In this document: positions 1-8,218 of the stretch, piece after piece
Layout: the number at the start of each line of letters is the position of its first letter
Numbering within the stretch: position 1 is the stretch's first letter
NCBI GenBank assembly: GCA_013393545.1
Contig: JABXHG010000115.1
Span: forward strand, 1-64,000
Length of the DNA stretch: 64,000 bases
Source: Alteromonadaceae bacterium
Lineage (GTDB): Bacteria > Pseudomonadota > Gammaproteobacteria > Pseudomonadales > Oleiphilaceae
Direction of reading: 5' to 3'
Program-made: the position numbers and the translations under genes
Notes under the pieces: generated by a model
What the model was told of the DNA's origin: nothing
Database searches by the model: none
What the model saw: only the letters and a program-made list of their open reading frames with translations

Positions 1-225
1 GAACGCAAGCGGCAATCCGGGCGGGCGTTCCAGCGGCGGAACTACCGGGTAAGTGCCGCTGGTGATTCCTACAACGACACCACCATGCTCGGCCAGGCGG
101 AAGCCGGTATTCTGTTCCATGCCCCGCAGAATGTCATCGATGAATTCCCGCAGTTCCCGGCGGTGCATAATTTCGACGATCTCCGGCAGGAATTTCTGAA
201 GGCCAGCGCGGTTCACTCCGAGTAG
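1..225 (+). CDS. thrH: ThrH, phosphoserine phosphatase / homoserine phosphotransferase (C-terminal part)
   Basis: Frame 1 is open from the window edge to a TAG at 223-225, giving the last 74 residues; the start lies outside the window. The peptide contains the HAD-superfamily motif GDSYNDTTML, whose Asp pair coordinates Mg2+, followed by AGILFHAPQNVI and the ending FLKASAVHSE. This matches what I know of Pseudomonas ThrH, a cytosolic HAD enzyme that dephosphorylates phosphoserine and can transfer the phosphate to homoserine, joining Ser and Thr synthesis. It converges on pabB, as thrH and pabB are also neighbours in pseudomonads. Repeat copy A lies between the two stop codons. The family assignment is confident; which reaction dominates in the cell cannot be read from a fragment. 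Confidence 0.85.
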   Translation, partial: ERKRQSGRAFQRRNYRVSAAGDSYNDTTMLGQAEAGILFHAPQNVIDEFPQFPAVHNFDDLRQEFLKASAVHSE

Positions 226-231
226 GCTCCA

Positions 232-336
232 GTAATCGGGTAGGCCTTTCCAGAACACGCTGTAAAGACATCCATGTCCCGCTCGAGCTCCGCCATCCAT
301 GGCTCCGCACGGTTCTGGAAAGGCCTACCCGATCAC
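232..336 (+). repeat. Structured intergenic repeat, copy A
   Basis: Inverted-repeat arms at 232-256 and 312-336 match at 24 of 25 positions and enclose a 55-nt core. The core holds two small hairpins, GACATCCATGTC (267-278) and GCCATCCATGGC (292-303), both with a TCCA loop. Core orientation is plus (TCC loops on the plus strand). The element fills the gap between the convergent thrH and pabB, and its right arm contains the pabB stop codon at 333-335. It is one of five copies in this window and is closest to copy D in its core. A role as a two-way terminator or 3'-end stabiliser is inference. Confidence 0.85.
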
Positions 337-1751
337 TTCCGCGTTGAACTCGGTGTTTCCAGAAACCGCATTAACGGCTGCACCTTGGCCAGCGTTTCCT
401 GGTATTCAGCCTCGGGGTCGGAGTCGGTGACAATTCCGCCGCCGCCCCAGCAATGAACGGTGCCATTGTCGTCACACAGCAGGGTGCGTATGGCGATACT
501 GCTGTCCAGGTGCCCGTCCAGCCCGTAATGAAAAACCGATCCGCAATAAGGCCCGCGCCAGTGGGGTTCCAGCTCACGGATGATTTCCATTGCCCGGATT
601 TTGGGTGCGCCGGTAATCGAGCCGCCCGGGAAGGCATCGAACAGCGCTTGCAGCGGTGATACACCGGCTTTCAGTGAGCACCGAATGTGGCTGACCAGGT
701 GGTGCACGTTTTTGAAGGATTCCAGGGCAAACAGCCGATCCACCCGCACACTACCGGTTTCGGCGTTCAGGCCCAGATCATTGCGCAGTAAATCGACAAT
801 CATCAGATTTTCGGCCCGGTCTTTTTCCGAAGCCTGCAGTTCCTCGGCTAACCGCCGGTCTTCTTCGGGTGTCCGGCCCCTCGGGCGGGTCCCTTTTATG
901 GGACTGGTCACCACGGTATTGTCGCTGATTGCCTGGAAACGTTCCGGCGATACCGACACCACCGATTGCCTGCCCATGCGTAAAAAGGCGCTGTAGGGTG
1001 TCGGGTTTTCCTGGCTCAGGGCCTGGAATGCGCACCAGGGATCGCCGGTGTAGGTGCCTGTAAAGGCCTGCGACAGGTTGGCCTGGTAGCAATCTCCGGC
1101 CAGAATGTAGTCCTTGATGGCGCTAACGCTGGCGCGGAAAGCCTCGGGTGTCTGGGCCGGTTTGAAGGGCGATGGCATGTGCCAGGGCTCTGGCTGGGCT
1201 AGGGCAGCCGCGCCAAGCCAGTCGTCAAGGGTTTCCCGGGTGTCACCGGGGCATTGTGGATGTACCCACAGCCAGTATTCACCGCTCGCCCGGTCGTGGC
1301 TGGCCATCCATAAATAGAAGCCGGCGTGAATGACCGGAAACGGGCAATCCGGCGTAATGCCAACCAGGCGCTTCTCACGCCGGTAACCGAATTCGTAGCC
1401 AAGCACGCCCAGCCAGCCGCCGGTTAAAGGCGCTTTTGGCAGATCGTTCGGTAGTGGGTACCGTTGTCGCAGGGCTTCCATCTGTTCGGCCAGTTGGCGG
1501 GTATCGATTGGGGAGCGGTGCGCGGGCTGTTCCACCAGGCTCAGCGCCAGCGCGGTAAACCCGTGCCGGTGGCCCCGGTCGCCGTCGTCACCCTGGCTGC
1601 CGAGAAAGACGAAATCGTTCGCCTGGCAGGCGTGGGACAGCAGTCTCTGGTAACGTGTCTTGTCCAGTTGTGTCAGGCTCGAATGCACTCGGCCACCTTT
1701 GTGCGTTATTAAAAGGCTTGTCAGGGAGTCGTCGAAAATCCGGAACGACAT
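333..1751 (-). CDS. pabB: Aminodeoxychorismate synthase component I (PabB)
   Basis: This 472-residue chorismate-binding enzyme converts chorismate, with ammonia from a PabA-type glutaminase, to 4-amino-4-deoxychorismate for folate synthesis. The N-terminal third is the anthranilate-synthase-I N-terminal domain, and residues from about 200 onward form the chorismate-binding domain. The motif SPIKGTRPRG carries the lysine typical of PabB, where TrpE has alanine. FPGGSITGAPKIRAMEIIRELE and the terminal GGGGIVTDSDPEAEYQE segment are also typical of the family. I chose the ATG at 1751 (MSFRIFDD); an in-frame GTG at 1766 is possible, and neither has a strong ribosome binding site. The gene diverges from the DUF58 gene across 50 bp. 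Its stop codon lies inside repeat copy A. Confidence 0.92.
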   Translation of the reverse strand: MSFRIFDDSLTSLLITHKGGRVHSSLTQLDKTRYQRLLSHACQANDFVFLGSQGDDGDRGHRHGFTALALSLVEQPAHRSPIDTRQLAEQMEALRQRYPLPNDLPKAPLTGGWLGVLGYEFGYRREKRLVGITPDCPFPVIHAGFYLWMASHDRASGEYWLWVHPQCPGDTRETLDDWLGAAALAQPEPWHMPSPFKPAQTPEAFRASVSAIKDYILAGDCYQANLSQAFTGTYTGDPWCAFQALSQENPTPYSAFLRMGRQSVVSVSPERFQAISDNTVVTSPIKGTRPRGRTPEEDRRLAEELQASEKDRAENLMIVDLLRNDLGLNAETGSVRVDRLFALESFKNVHHLVSHIRCSLKAGVSPLQALFDAFPGGSITGAPKIRAMEIIRELEPHWRGPYCGSVFHYGLDGHLDSSIAIRTLLCDDNGTVHCWGGGGIVTDSDPEAEYQETLAKVQPLMRFLETPSSTRK

Positions 1752-1801
1752 TATAACGGATATCACGCTGAACTTTTTGCTATTTCAGGGGCCTTACGGG
1801 C

Positions 1802-2839
1802 ATGTTTAAAAAAGCACTGGGTGGTCGGTTTCGGCAATGGATCAACCGTCGTCTCCCCCGTTCTGATCGCCAGACCTTCAGCCAGAAAACCATTTTCATT
1901 CTGCCTACCGGTGCCGGGCTGGTGTTCGGTTTGTTGTTGCTGATCATGCTGGTGACCGGCATTAACTACCAGAACAGTCTGATTTATTTGCTGGTATTCC
2001 TGTTGGGCGCGCTGTTCGTGGGCGCCATGCACCAGACCCATCGCAATCTGTCTGGTCTCACCCTGGCGCTGGTGTCTGCCGGCGAGGGGCAGGCGGGCGA
2101 GCAGGTTCCCTTCCGGTTTCGCATCAGCAGTGGCAAGGATGACAGCCTGGCTCTGGCGGTTTCCTTGACCCATCGTGGCGGGGTCTCGGAAGTGGAATCG
2201 GTTCACGTGCCGGCTGGCGAATCCCGGGAGTTGACACTGAACCTGCCGGTGAGCCGGCGTGGGTACGTGCGTCCGGAGAACGTTCGGATTGAAACCCGTT
2301 TTCCCCTGGGGTTGCTCAAGGCCTGGTCCTGGCTACGACCAGTGTCGCCGGGGGTGGCCTATCCCAGGCCGCTGGTGGCACCCGATGCCACCGGCACCGT
2401 GCAGGAAGCGGACGATACAGAGGCGTCGGTCCGGGTTGCCGGGCAGGATGAAGCGGATTTACGCCCCTGGCGGGAGGGGGATTTAAGCCCACGCATCATG
2501 TGGAAGCGGTATGCCCGTACCGGTCAGATGGTGGTGGCCGACTGGGAATCCAGCGGCGGCAGTCCGCACTGGCTGGACTTCGCGGCCTTCCCCGGGGCGG
2601 ATACGGAATTGCGCCTGAGTTATTTGGCCTGGCAGGTGCAGGACCGAGCAGCCAAAGGGGCGCGATTTGGTTTAAGCCTGCCGGGAGAAACCATTGAGCC
2701 CGACACCGGCCCCCAACATGTTCGGCGTTGTTTATACGCCCTGGCGATCTGGGGCCAGGAAAAACCCAGGGATGAACAGGCCCGTTCGTTTGGCACCCGA
2801 GCCGGTGTGGATACACCGGATAACGGGAGGCTTGCATGA
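1802..2839 (+). CDS. DUF58 domain protein
   Basis: This is a 345-residue membrane-anchored protein of the DUF58 family (YeaD2-like). Two hydrophobic segments, at roughly residues 36-54 and 58-76, follow a basic N terminus. The C-terminal half carries the family signature DLRPWREGDLSPRIMWKRYA followed by MVVADWE. In known genomes this family sits beside a MoxR-type AAA ATPase and a TgpA transglutaminase in loci thought to act on the cell envelope. Here the tgpA partner follows with a 4-bp overlap (GCATGA type), but no MoxR gene is in the window; upstream is the divergent pabB. The biochemical function of DUF58 is not established, so only the family call is firm. Confidence 0.85.
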   Translation: MFKKALGGRFRQWINRRLPRSDRQTFSQKTIFILPTGAGLVFGLLLLIMLVTGINYQNSLIYLLVFLLGALFVGAMHQTHRNLSGLTLALVSAGEGQAGEQVPFRFRISSGKDDSLALAVSLTHRGGVSEVESVHVPAGESRELTLNLPVSRRGYVRPENVRIETRFPLGLLKAWSWLRPVSPGVAYPRPLVAPDATGTVQEADDTEASVRVAGQDEADLRPWREGDLSPRIMWKRYARTGQMVVADWESSGGSPHWLDFAAFPGADTELRLSYLAWQVQDRAAKGARFGLSLPGETIEPDTGPQHVRRCLYALAIWGQEKPRDEQARSFGTRAGVDTPDNGRLA

Positions 2840-4929
2840 TCCGTCGTCTCCTGGGGAAAACCGGGGCTAACCGATCCGGGCCGGATAAAGTGCTGCCTGG
2901 TTCGGCGCTGATCTGGCTATTGGCCAGTTTTGCCATTTTGCTGGTGCCACAATGGAATCGCCTGCCGGTTTGGTTGATTGGCGCCTGTGTGGCGTTGGCC
3001 GGCTGGCGCTGGCTGGCGCAAACCGGCCGGGTCCGGTTGCCGGGGCGCTGGTTGCGGATGGGGATCATGCTGTCGCTGATGGCCGTGTACATCGCCACCG
3101 TACGGGGACACTTTTCGGTGGACACCGCCTCCTCGTTCTTTGTTCTTGCGGTCGGGTTGAAATGGCTGGAAACCCGGACTGCCCGGGATTTCTATGTGGT
3201 GTTCTTTATTTTGGTGTATCTGGCGGCGGTCAACTTCCTGTTCCGCCAGGATATTCTCTGGGCGGTGGTGAATTTTACCGCCATCGGCCTGTTGCTTGCC
3301 GGCCTGCAAACACTCAACGCCCCGGATTTGCCGCCATCGGCCCGCAAGGGCTGGAAACGGCTCGGGGGTATGCTGCTGAAAACCCTGCCGGTGGTTATTC
3401 TGTTGTTTGTCTTTTTTCCCCGTATGGCGCCGCTCTGGAGCGTCCCCATGGTATCCGGGCAGGCTCGTACCGGGTTGTCGGACACCATGCGCCCGGGCGA
3501 CATTTCCAATCTCGCGCAGAACAGCGAGAGGGCATTCCGGGTTGCCTTCGGCGATGAGGCGCCACCTTACCGGGAACGCTACTGGCGCGGGCTGATCCTG
3601 GACTATCTGGACGATGAAACCTGGCGCCGCCGTGAGGCGGACGAGTTTGCCCGGCCGGGGCGGATTGACCTGGACGCCGGCGTAGGCGATTTGGGGCCCC
3701 GGCAGTACGACGTTCTGCTGGAACCGACCGACCGCAAGTGGGCCTTCTCGCTGGCTAATTCCCGGGCGGTGTCGGACAACCTCGTGCGCACGCCACAGGA
3801 CCTGTTCGAATTCCGACGACCGGCCGATACGTCCATTCGTTACCGGATGGAATTCCAGGAGCCACCGGCCGCTGATGACGCGAACCGCCAGCGGCTGCTG
3901 CCGGGAGAGTGGCGCCGCTACTTGCAGTTACCGGCCAGGGGCAACCCGAGAGCCCGGGAACTGGCCGAGGAGCTGGCGGGCCAGGGCTCGGACGAGCAGG
4001 TGGTGCGCCAGCTACTCAGCCGGTTCCGGGAGCAGGCGTATTACTACACCTTACGCCCGCCACGGATGCCTGATGATGGCATTGACACCCTCTTGTTCGA
4101 TGAAAAACGTGGCTTTTGTGCCCACTATGCCGGCGCCGCCACTTTTGTCTTCCGTGCCGCCGGCATTCCCGCGAGAGTGGTGACCGGTTACCAGGGGGGA
4201 GAACCCGGTGCCGGGGGCGACTACCTGATTGTCCGCCAATACGACGCCCATGCCTGGGTGGAAGTGTGGCTGGCCGGGCAGGGCTGGGTAAGAGTGGATC
4301 CGACGGCCGCAATAGCGCCAGAGCGCATTGAGTCCGGGTTGCGGGACGCGATGGCCGAGGAAGGCTCGTTTCTGGAAGATGAACCCTTCTCGCCGCAGCG
4401 CTACGGAGACCTGGCCGTGCTGCAATGGGCGTCATTGCAGCTGGACAGAATCAATTACCAATGGCAGCGCTGGGTGGTTGGTTATCAGGGCCAGAGTCAG
4501 ATGGACTTGATGTCCCGCCTGCCGGGAGGAATAGGCCTGAAGGAGCTGGGGTACCTGACTGCCGGCATTGTCGGTGTGGCACTGCTGGTGGCCGGGATGT
4601 TGTCCGGCTGGAAACGCCGGGGCGGGCAGAAGCAGGATCGGTTTCGGCGCCTGGTGGCGGCCTGGCATCGTTTTTGTGAGCGGGCCGGCGTTCCGGTGCG
4701 GGCAGGGGAGTCGCCTGATTTTCTGGCGGGGCGCCTGGCCCGGGCTCTGCCGGAAGTCGCAGATACAGCGGCCAGCTTTGCCCGTGCGGTCAACAGGCAT
4801 TACTATAGCCAGCCAGATGGCGCCGCCACTGATCGCGAGATCCGCCACCTGAAACAGCTTTTACGAACCATGAGGCGCCAGAAGCGCCAGCGCCAGAGCC
4901 CTGTAAAACGGACCCCGAATAATGACTGA
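2836..4929 (+). CDS. tgpA: TgpA-type membrane transglutaminase (DUF3488 plus transglutaminase-like domain)
   Basis: The 697-residue protein has an N-terminal block of several hydrophobic helices (about residues 20-210, DUF3488), then a periplasmic transglutaminase-like domain, one helix near residues 570-590 and a cytoplasmic DUF4129-like tail. The catalytic triad can be placed: Cys428 in KRGFCAHYAG, His472 in YDAHAWVEVW and Asp488 in VRVDPTAAI. The family includes Pseudomonas aeruginosa TgpA, an essential periplasmic-facing enzyme whose substrate is uncertain. It overlaps DUF58 upstream by 4 bp and holB downstream by 8 bp, which implies translational coupling. Linking tgpA to holB is unusual: holB normally follows tmk in related genomes. 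Confidence 0.88.
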   Translation: MIRRLLGKTGANRSGPDKVLPGSALIWLLASFAILLVPQWNRLPVWLIGACVALAGWRWLAQTGRVRLPGRWLRMGIMLSLMAVYIATVRGHFSVDTASSFFVLAVGLKWLETRTARDFYVVFFILVYLAAVNFLFRQDILWAVVNFTAIGLLLAGLQTLNAPDLPPSARKGWKRLGGMLLKTLPVVILLFVFFPRMAPLWSVPMVSGQARTGLSDTMRPGDISNLAQNSERAFRVAFGDEAPPYRERYWRGLILDYLDDETWRRREADEFARPGRIDLDAGVGDLGPRQYDVLLEPTDRKWAFSLANSRAVSDNLVRTPQDLFEFRRPADTSIRYRMEFQEPPAADDANRQRLLPGEWRRYLQLPARGNPRARELAEELAGQGSDEQVVRQLLSRFREQAYYYTLRPPRMPDDGIDTLLFDEKRGFCAHYAGAATFVFRAAGIPARVVTGYQGGEPGAGGDYLIVRQYDAHAWVEVWLAGQGWVRVDPTAAIAPERIESGLRDAMAEEGSFLEDEPFSPQRYGDLAVLQWASLQLDRINYQWQRWVVGYQGQSQMDLMSRLPGGIGLKELGYLTAGIVGVALLVAGMLSGWKRRGGQKQDRFRRLVAAWHRFCERAGVPVRAGESPDFLAGRLARALPEVADTAASFARAVNRHYYSQPDGAATDREIRHLKQLLRTMRRQKRQRQSPVKRTPNND

Positions 4930-5965
4930 TATTGCCCGCAAGATGCCCTGGCTGGCCGGGGCCTGGTCGTCTGTCCAGCAGCGCCTGGTCGCCGACCGCC
5001 TGCCCCATGCTTTGCTGGTGGCCGGTGAATGCGGTGTGGGTAAACGGGCCTGGGCCGAGGCAGTTGGTCAGCTGTTGTTGTGCGAACACCCGGTGACATC
5101 AACGCCCGGTGAACCTGTGCCATGCGGCCAATGCAAACAGTGCGAACTGCTTGCTGCGGGCAGCCACCCGGATCTGCGCGTTTACGCACCAGAGAAATCC
5201 AAAATGGTACGGGTGGATCAGATCCGCGCGCTGTCCACGTTTGCGGTTGCCTCACCGCAGGTTGCCCGTCACAAGGTGGCGATTGTTGACCGGGCAGACC
5301 AACTCAACATCAATGCCGCCAACGCCTTGTTGAAAACCCTTGAAGAGCCGCTGGCGGACGTAACCCTGCTGCTGCTTCAGGAAAGTGGCCGGCCAGTGCT
5401 GCCCACCATTCGTTCCCGCTGCCAGGTACTGACCATTGCACAGCCCACCCGGGAACAGGCGGAAGCATGGCTGGTGCAACAGGCCGCCAGCTTGCCGGAA
5501 GAGACAAGGCCGAGTGAGGATCAGCTGGCCAAAAGCCTGATGCTGGCGGGCAATGCCCCGAGGCTGGCGCTGGAATATGCTACCGGGGAATTCCCGGCCC
5601 TGCGCGACAAGGCGTTTGACGCTTTTCGCCAGTTCATGAAGGGGCAGGTCACGGTGGGTGAAGCAGCCAAAGAGTTCAAGGCGATTGGTCTGGAGGACAG
5701 CCTCTGGTTGTTTGAATCCTGGGCCGCCGACCTGGCCCGCTGTTGTGCCGGTGGCCAACCCAACGATGAAGAGGCCCATGACATGCTGGCCTTTTTGGCG
5801 CGCACGAATCCGCCGTGGCGCGCCCATGAGTTACTGCAGCAGATTCGCGAGAGCCGCGAAGCGCTGGTCTACAACGCCAGTGTGGAACTGGAGGCCAGCC
5901 AGTTGTTGATGGCCTGGCAGAGCCTGATGCCGCGCAAGCGGGCAGGGCGGCCGGCGGCGGGTTGA
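4922..5965 (+). CDS. holB: DNA polymerase III subunit delta'
   Basis: This 347-residue clamp-loader subunit helps place the beta sliding clamp on primed DNA. Near the N terminus is the P-loop-like segment GECGVGKRAWAE, then the Cys cluster CGQCKQCELLAAGSHPD that forms the zinc module of this family. The segment NAANALLKTLEEP and the SRC motif in TIRSRCQ (sensor/arginine-finger region) follow. The C-terminal third is the helical collar domain. It overlaps tgpA by 8 bp and is followed 59 bp later by pilZ; holB-pilZ is a classic pair in pseudomonads. The usual upstream neighbour tmk is absent here, its place being taken by tgpA. Confidence 0.93.
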   Translation: MTDIARKMPWLAGAWSSVQQRLVADRLPHALLVAGECGVGKRAWAEAVGQLLLCEHPVTSTPGEPVPCGQCKQCELLAAGSHPDLRVYAPEKSKMVRVDQIRALSTFAVASPQVARHKVAIVDRADQLNINAANALLKTLEEPLADVTLLLLQESGRPVLPTIRSRCQVLTIAQPTREQAEAWLVQQAASLPEETRPSEDQLAKSLMLAGNAPRLALEYATGEFPALRDKAFDAFRQFMKGQVTVGEAAKEFKAIGLEDSLWLFESWAADLARCCAGGQPNDEEAHDMLAFLARTNPPWRAHELLQQIRESREALVYNASVELEASQLLMAWQSLMPRKRAGRPAAG

Positions 5966-6024
5966 GCTTTCCCGGCTGACTGCTGCTATCATTGTGAAAT
6001 ATCCATTAAATCAAGGTGTTTGAT

Positions 6025-6375
6025 ATGGGGCCCGGATTCGGAGCGCGTAGCGGTATTCTTACCCTGACCATCAAGGACAAGGCTGTCCTGTATGCGGCTT
6101 ATATGCCGTTCATTCGCCAGGGCGGGATGTTTATTCCCACCCAGAAACAATATCAGCTCGGAGACGAAGTGTTTCTTCTGCTGAATTTGATGGACGAGCC
6201 GGAGAAAATTCCGGTGGCCGGCAAAGTGGTGTGGATCACGCCCAAGGGCGCCCAGGGTAACCGGGCGGCCGGCATTGGCGTGCAGTTTAATGGTGACGAC
6301 GAAACCGCCCGCACGAAAATCGAATCCTATCTCGCCGGGTCCCTAAGCTCTGATCGCCCCACCCATACCATGTAG
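6025..6375 (+). CDS. pilZ: Type IV pilus assembly protein PilZ
   Basis: This 116-residue single-domain protein is nearly identical in pattern to Pseudomonas PilZ, with the stretches LTIKDKAVLYAAYMPF, LGDEVFLLLNLMDEPEKIP, VVWITPKGAQGNRAAGIG and the ending SDRPTHTM. The founding PilZ is required for type IV pilus biogenesis through the PilB/FimX machinery. It lacks the RxxxR motif, so it is not expected to bind c-di-GMP, and none is seen here. I start it at the ATG at 6025 because AAGGTG at 6013-6018 is well placed as its ribosome binding site; the upstream in-frame GTG at 6016 lies inside that site. Confidence 0.93.
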   Translation: MGPGFGARSGILTLTIKDKAVLYAAYMPFIRQGGMFIPTQKQYQLGDEVFLLLNLMDEPEKIPVAGKVVWITPKGAQGNRAAGIGVQFNGDDETARTKIESYLAGSLSSDRPTHTM

Positions 6376-6384
6376 AGCTGTTCC

Positions 6385-7305
6385 ATGACTGACGCTTTGG
6401 TGGCGGTTCCGGAAGACATCGGGCTGGCCGGAGGCCGCGAAATGCGCTGGCCCCTGGGCGCGATGACGCTGGCCGGCATTGGCTGGCCGGGACCCGCACC
6501 GAAACCCGAGGCGCCGCCAGTATTGATGCTGCACGGCTGGCTGGATAACGCCATGAGCTTTATCCATCTGGCGCCCGAGCTGGCCCGTTCACGGCAGGTT
6601 TACGCCATGGACCTGGCCGGCCACGGCTTGTCCGGGCACAGGCCAGAGGGTTATGGCTATTGGCTGATGGATTACGTAGGTGACCTGGCTGAGTGCATCG
6701 ACCGGCATTTTCACAGAGCCGGGCAGGAACGTGTGGATCTGGTAGGGCATTCACTGGGAGGTATTGTTTGTGCGCTCTATGCGGCTGCCTTTCCGGAGAG
6801 AATGCGCCGGTTGGTGATGATCGACAGTCTGGGCGCACTGAGCCGCTCCGCTGATGAAACCATTCCTCAGTTGCGAAAATCTATCCGTAAACGCCTGAGT
6901 GGTTCGGCGCGAGCGGCGGTGTATCCGGACCTGGCGACGGCTGCCCGGATTCGGGAGCGGGGCTTCAGTCCATTGAGTGCCGATGCGGCGATGAAACTGG
7001 TATCGCGCAGTATGCGTAAACAGGATAGTGGGCTTGTGTGGCGCACCGATCCCCGGCTTCGCCACCCGTCCGCGCTGATGATGACCGAAGAACAGGTGCA
7101 GGCATCGCTGGCGGCAGTACAAACATCGGCGTTGTTCATCAAGGGGGCCGAAGGATTATTGGCCGAACGCCGGAACCTGGCCGGCCGTGAGCACCTGATC
7201 CCGGGCTTGCAGATTGCGGAAGTGCCCGGAGGGCATCATTGTCACCTGGATGGCGACCCGCGCGCCGTTGCCACTGCTATTGAGAGGTTTTTAATCGATG
7301 CCTGA
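6385..7305 (+). CDS. Alpha/beta hydrolase
   Basis: The 306-residue protein has the alpha/beta-hydrolase fold. LMLHGWLDN gives the oxyanion-hole HG motif, MDLAGHGLSG the conserved loop, and GHSLGG the nucleophile elbow with Ser123. EVPGGHHCHLDGDP near the C terminus supplies the probable catalytic His. The substrate cannot be inferred; esterase, lipase or epoxide-hydrolase-like activity are all possible. There is no signal peptide, so a cytosolic location is expected. It starts 9 bp after pilZ and its end overlaps the DUF4892 gene by 8 bp, so the three are probably cotranscribed. Confidence 0.85.
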   Translation: MTDALVAVPEDIGLAGGREMRWPLGAMTLAGIGWPGPAPKPEAPPVLMLHGWLDNAMSFIHLAPELARSRQVYAMDLAGHGLSGHRPEGYGYWLMDYVGDLAECIDRHFHRAGQERVDLVGHSLGGIVCALYAAAFPERMRRLVMIDSLGALSRSADETIPQLRKSIRKRLSGSARAAVYPDLATAARIRERGFSPLSADAAMKLVSRSMRKQDSGLVWRTDPRLRHPSALMMTEEQVQASLAAVQTSALFIKGAEGLLAERRNLAGREHLIPGLQIAEVPGGHHCHLDGDPRAVATAIERFLIDA

Positions 7306-8209
7306 GCGCACCCGATCACCCCTGGTATTGTCCTTGTTGGGCTTGCTGGCTCTGGCCACCATAATGCCGGCCAAGGCCAACCCTCTGGCCGAGCCGCCCG
7401 AGCCGTTCGGGCAGTCCCGACTTGAAACCTCAACAACTATCGACTCTGCCGGCCATCTGGTTCTGTTCAGCCCGCTGCGGGAAATTCGCAGTGAGATCCG
7501 CTCGGACGTCATGGCTCGGCTGCCGGTTAGAGGTACCGGGCAGCTGTACGAAATATCGGCAGATGCCAGTCGCGAAGCGGCGCGGGATTACTACCTGCGG
7601 GAACTCCGTGAGCGTGATGCGACAATCCTTTTTCAGTGTGAAGGCGTGGCCTGCGGGCGAAGTAACGTCTGGGCCAATCAGGTGTTCCAGCAATCGAAAC
7701 TGCTGGGCCGTGACGCCAACCAGGATTATCTGGTGGCTGGCACACTGGACGCCTCCGGGCAGCGCTGGCTGACACTGGTTTATACTGTGACCCGGGGTAA
7801 TCGCCGGGAATATGTCTGGGTTGAGCACCTGGGCGTTCAGGCAGGCGCGGTGATCCCCGGCTTCTCCGGCACGCCAGAGCGGATCAGCGGGCCGCTTGTT
7901 GTCCCATGGGAAGGCAGCATTACTTTCCGGTTTGACTTACCCACGGGGGAACGCCGGCGCCTTCAGCAGTGGGCGGAAGCCGGCGAGGCAGAAGTGATTC
8001 TGGCCGGTTTCAGCACCCTGGAAGATGATGAAACCTTCGAACAGGCCCGTGACCGGGCTGCACAGGCACTGGACTCGCTGGAAGAGCTGTTGGCCAAGAC
8101 CGGCGTCAGCCGCGAGCAGATCCGTAAATTACCGGTAGGCCCCGGCGTGCAGGTGCCCGGGCCGGACCGCCAGGGTAACCGGGTGGAGATTCTGGTCATA
8201 CACAGGTAG
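7298..8209 (+). CDS. Exported DUF4892 domain protein
   Basis: The 303-residue protein begins with a signal peptide: basic MPERTR, a hydrophobic stretch to about residue 22, and an AKA-type cleavage region. It continues with a DUF4892-like region that includes FQCEGVACGRSNVWANQVF, whose two Cys could form a disulfide. The C-terminal third (RFDLPTGERRRLQQWAEAGE, then a long helix and VEILVIHR) resembles an OmpA-like fold. It is predicted to be periplasmic or outer-membrane associated; function is unknown. It overlaps the hydrolase upstream and ends 9 bp before the patatin gene. Confidence 0.78.
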   Translation: MPERTRSPLVLSLLGLLALATIMPAKANPLAEPPEPFGQSRLETSTTIDSAGHLVLFSPLREIRSEIRSDVMARLPVRGTGQLYEISADASREAARDYYLRELRERDATILFQCEGVACGRSNVWANQVFQQSKLLGRDANQDYLVAGTLDASGQRWLTLVYTVTRGNRREYVWVEHLGVQAGAVIPGFSGTPERISGPLVVPWEGSITFRFDLPTGERRRLQQWAEAGEAEVILAGFSTLEDDETFEQARDRAAQALDSLEELLAKTGVSREQIRKLPVGPGVQVPGPDRQGNRVEILVIHR

Positions 8210-8218
8210 AGGAAGACC

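Noticed and set aside
274..456. Short plus-strand ORF across repeat copy A and the pabB end
   Set aside because: It is a reading frame of the repeat and of antisense pabB; similar frames appear in the other copies (13775-14062, 57048-57560) only because the core is repeated.
6016..6024. GTG start extending PilZ
   Set aside because: The codon lies in the ribosome binding site of the ATG at 6025.
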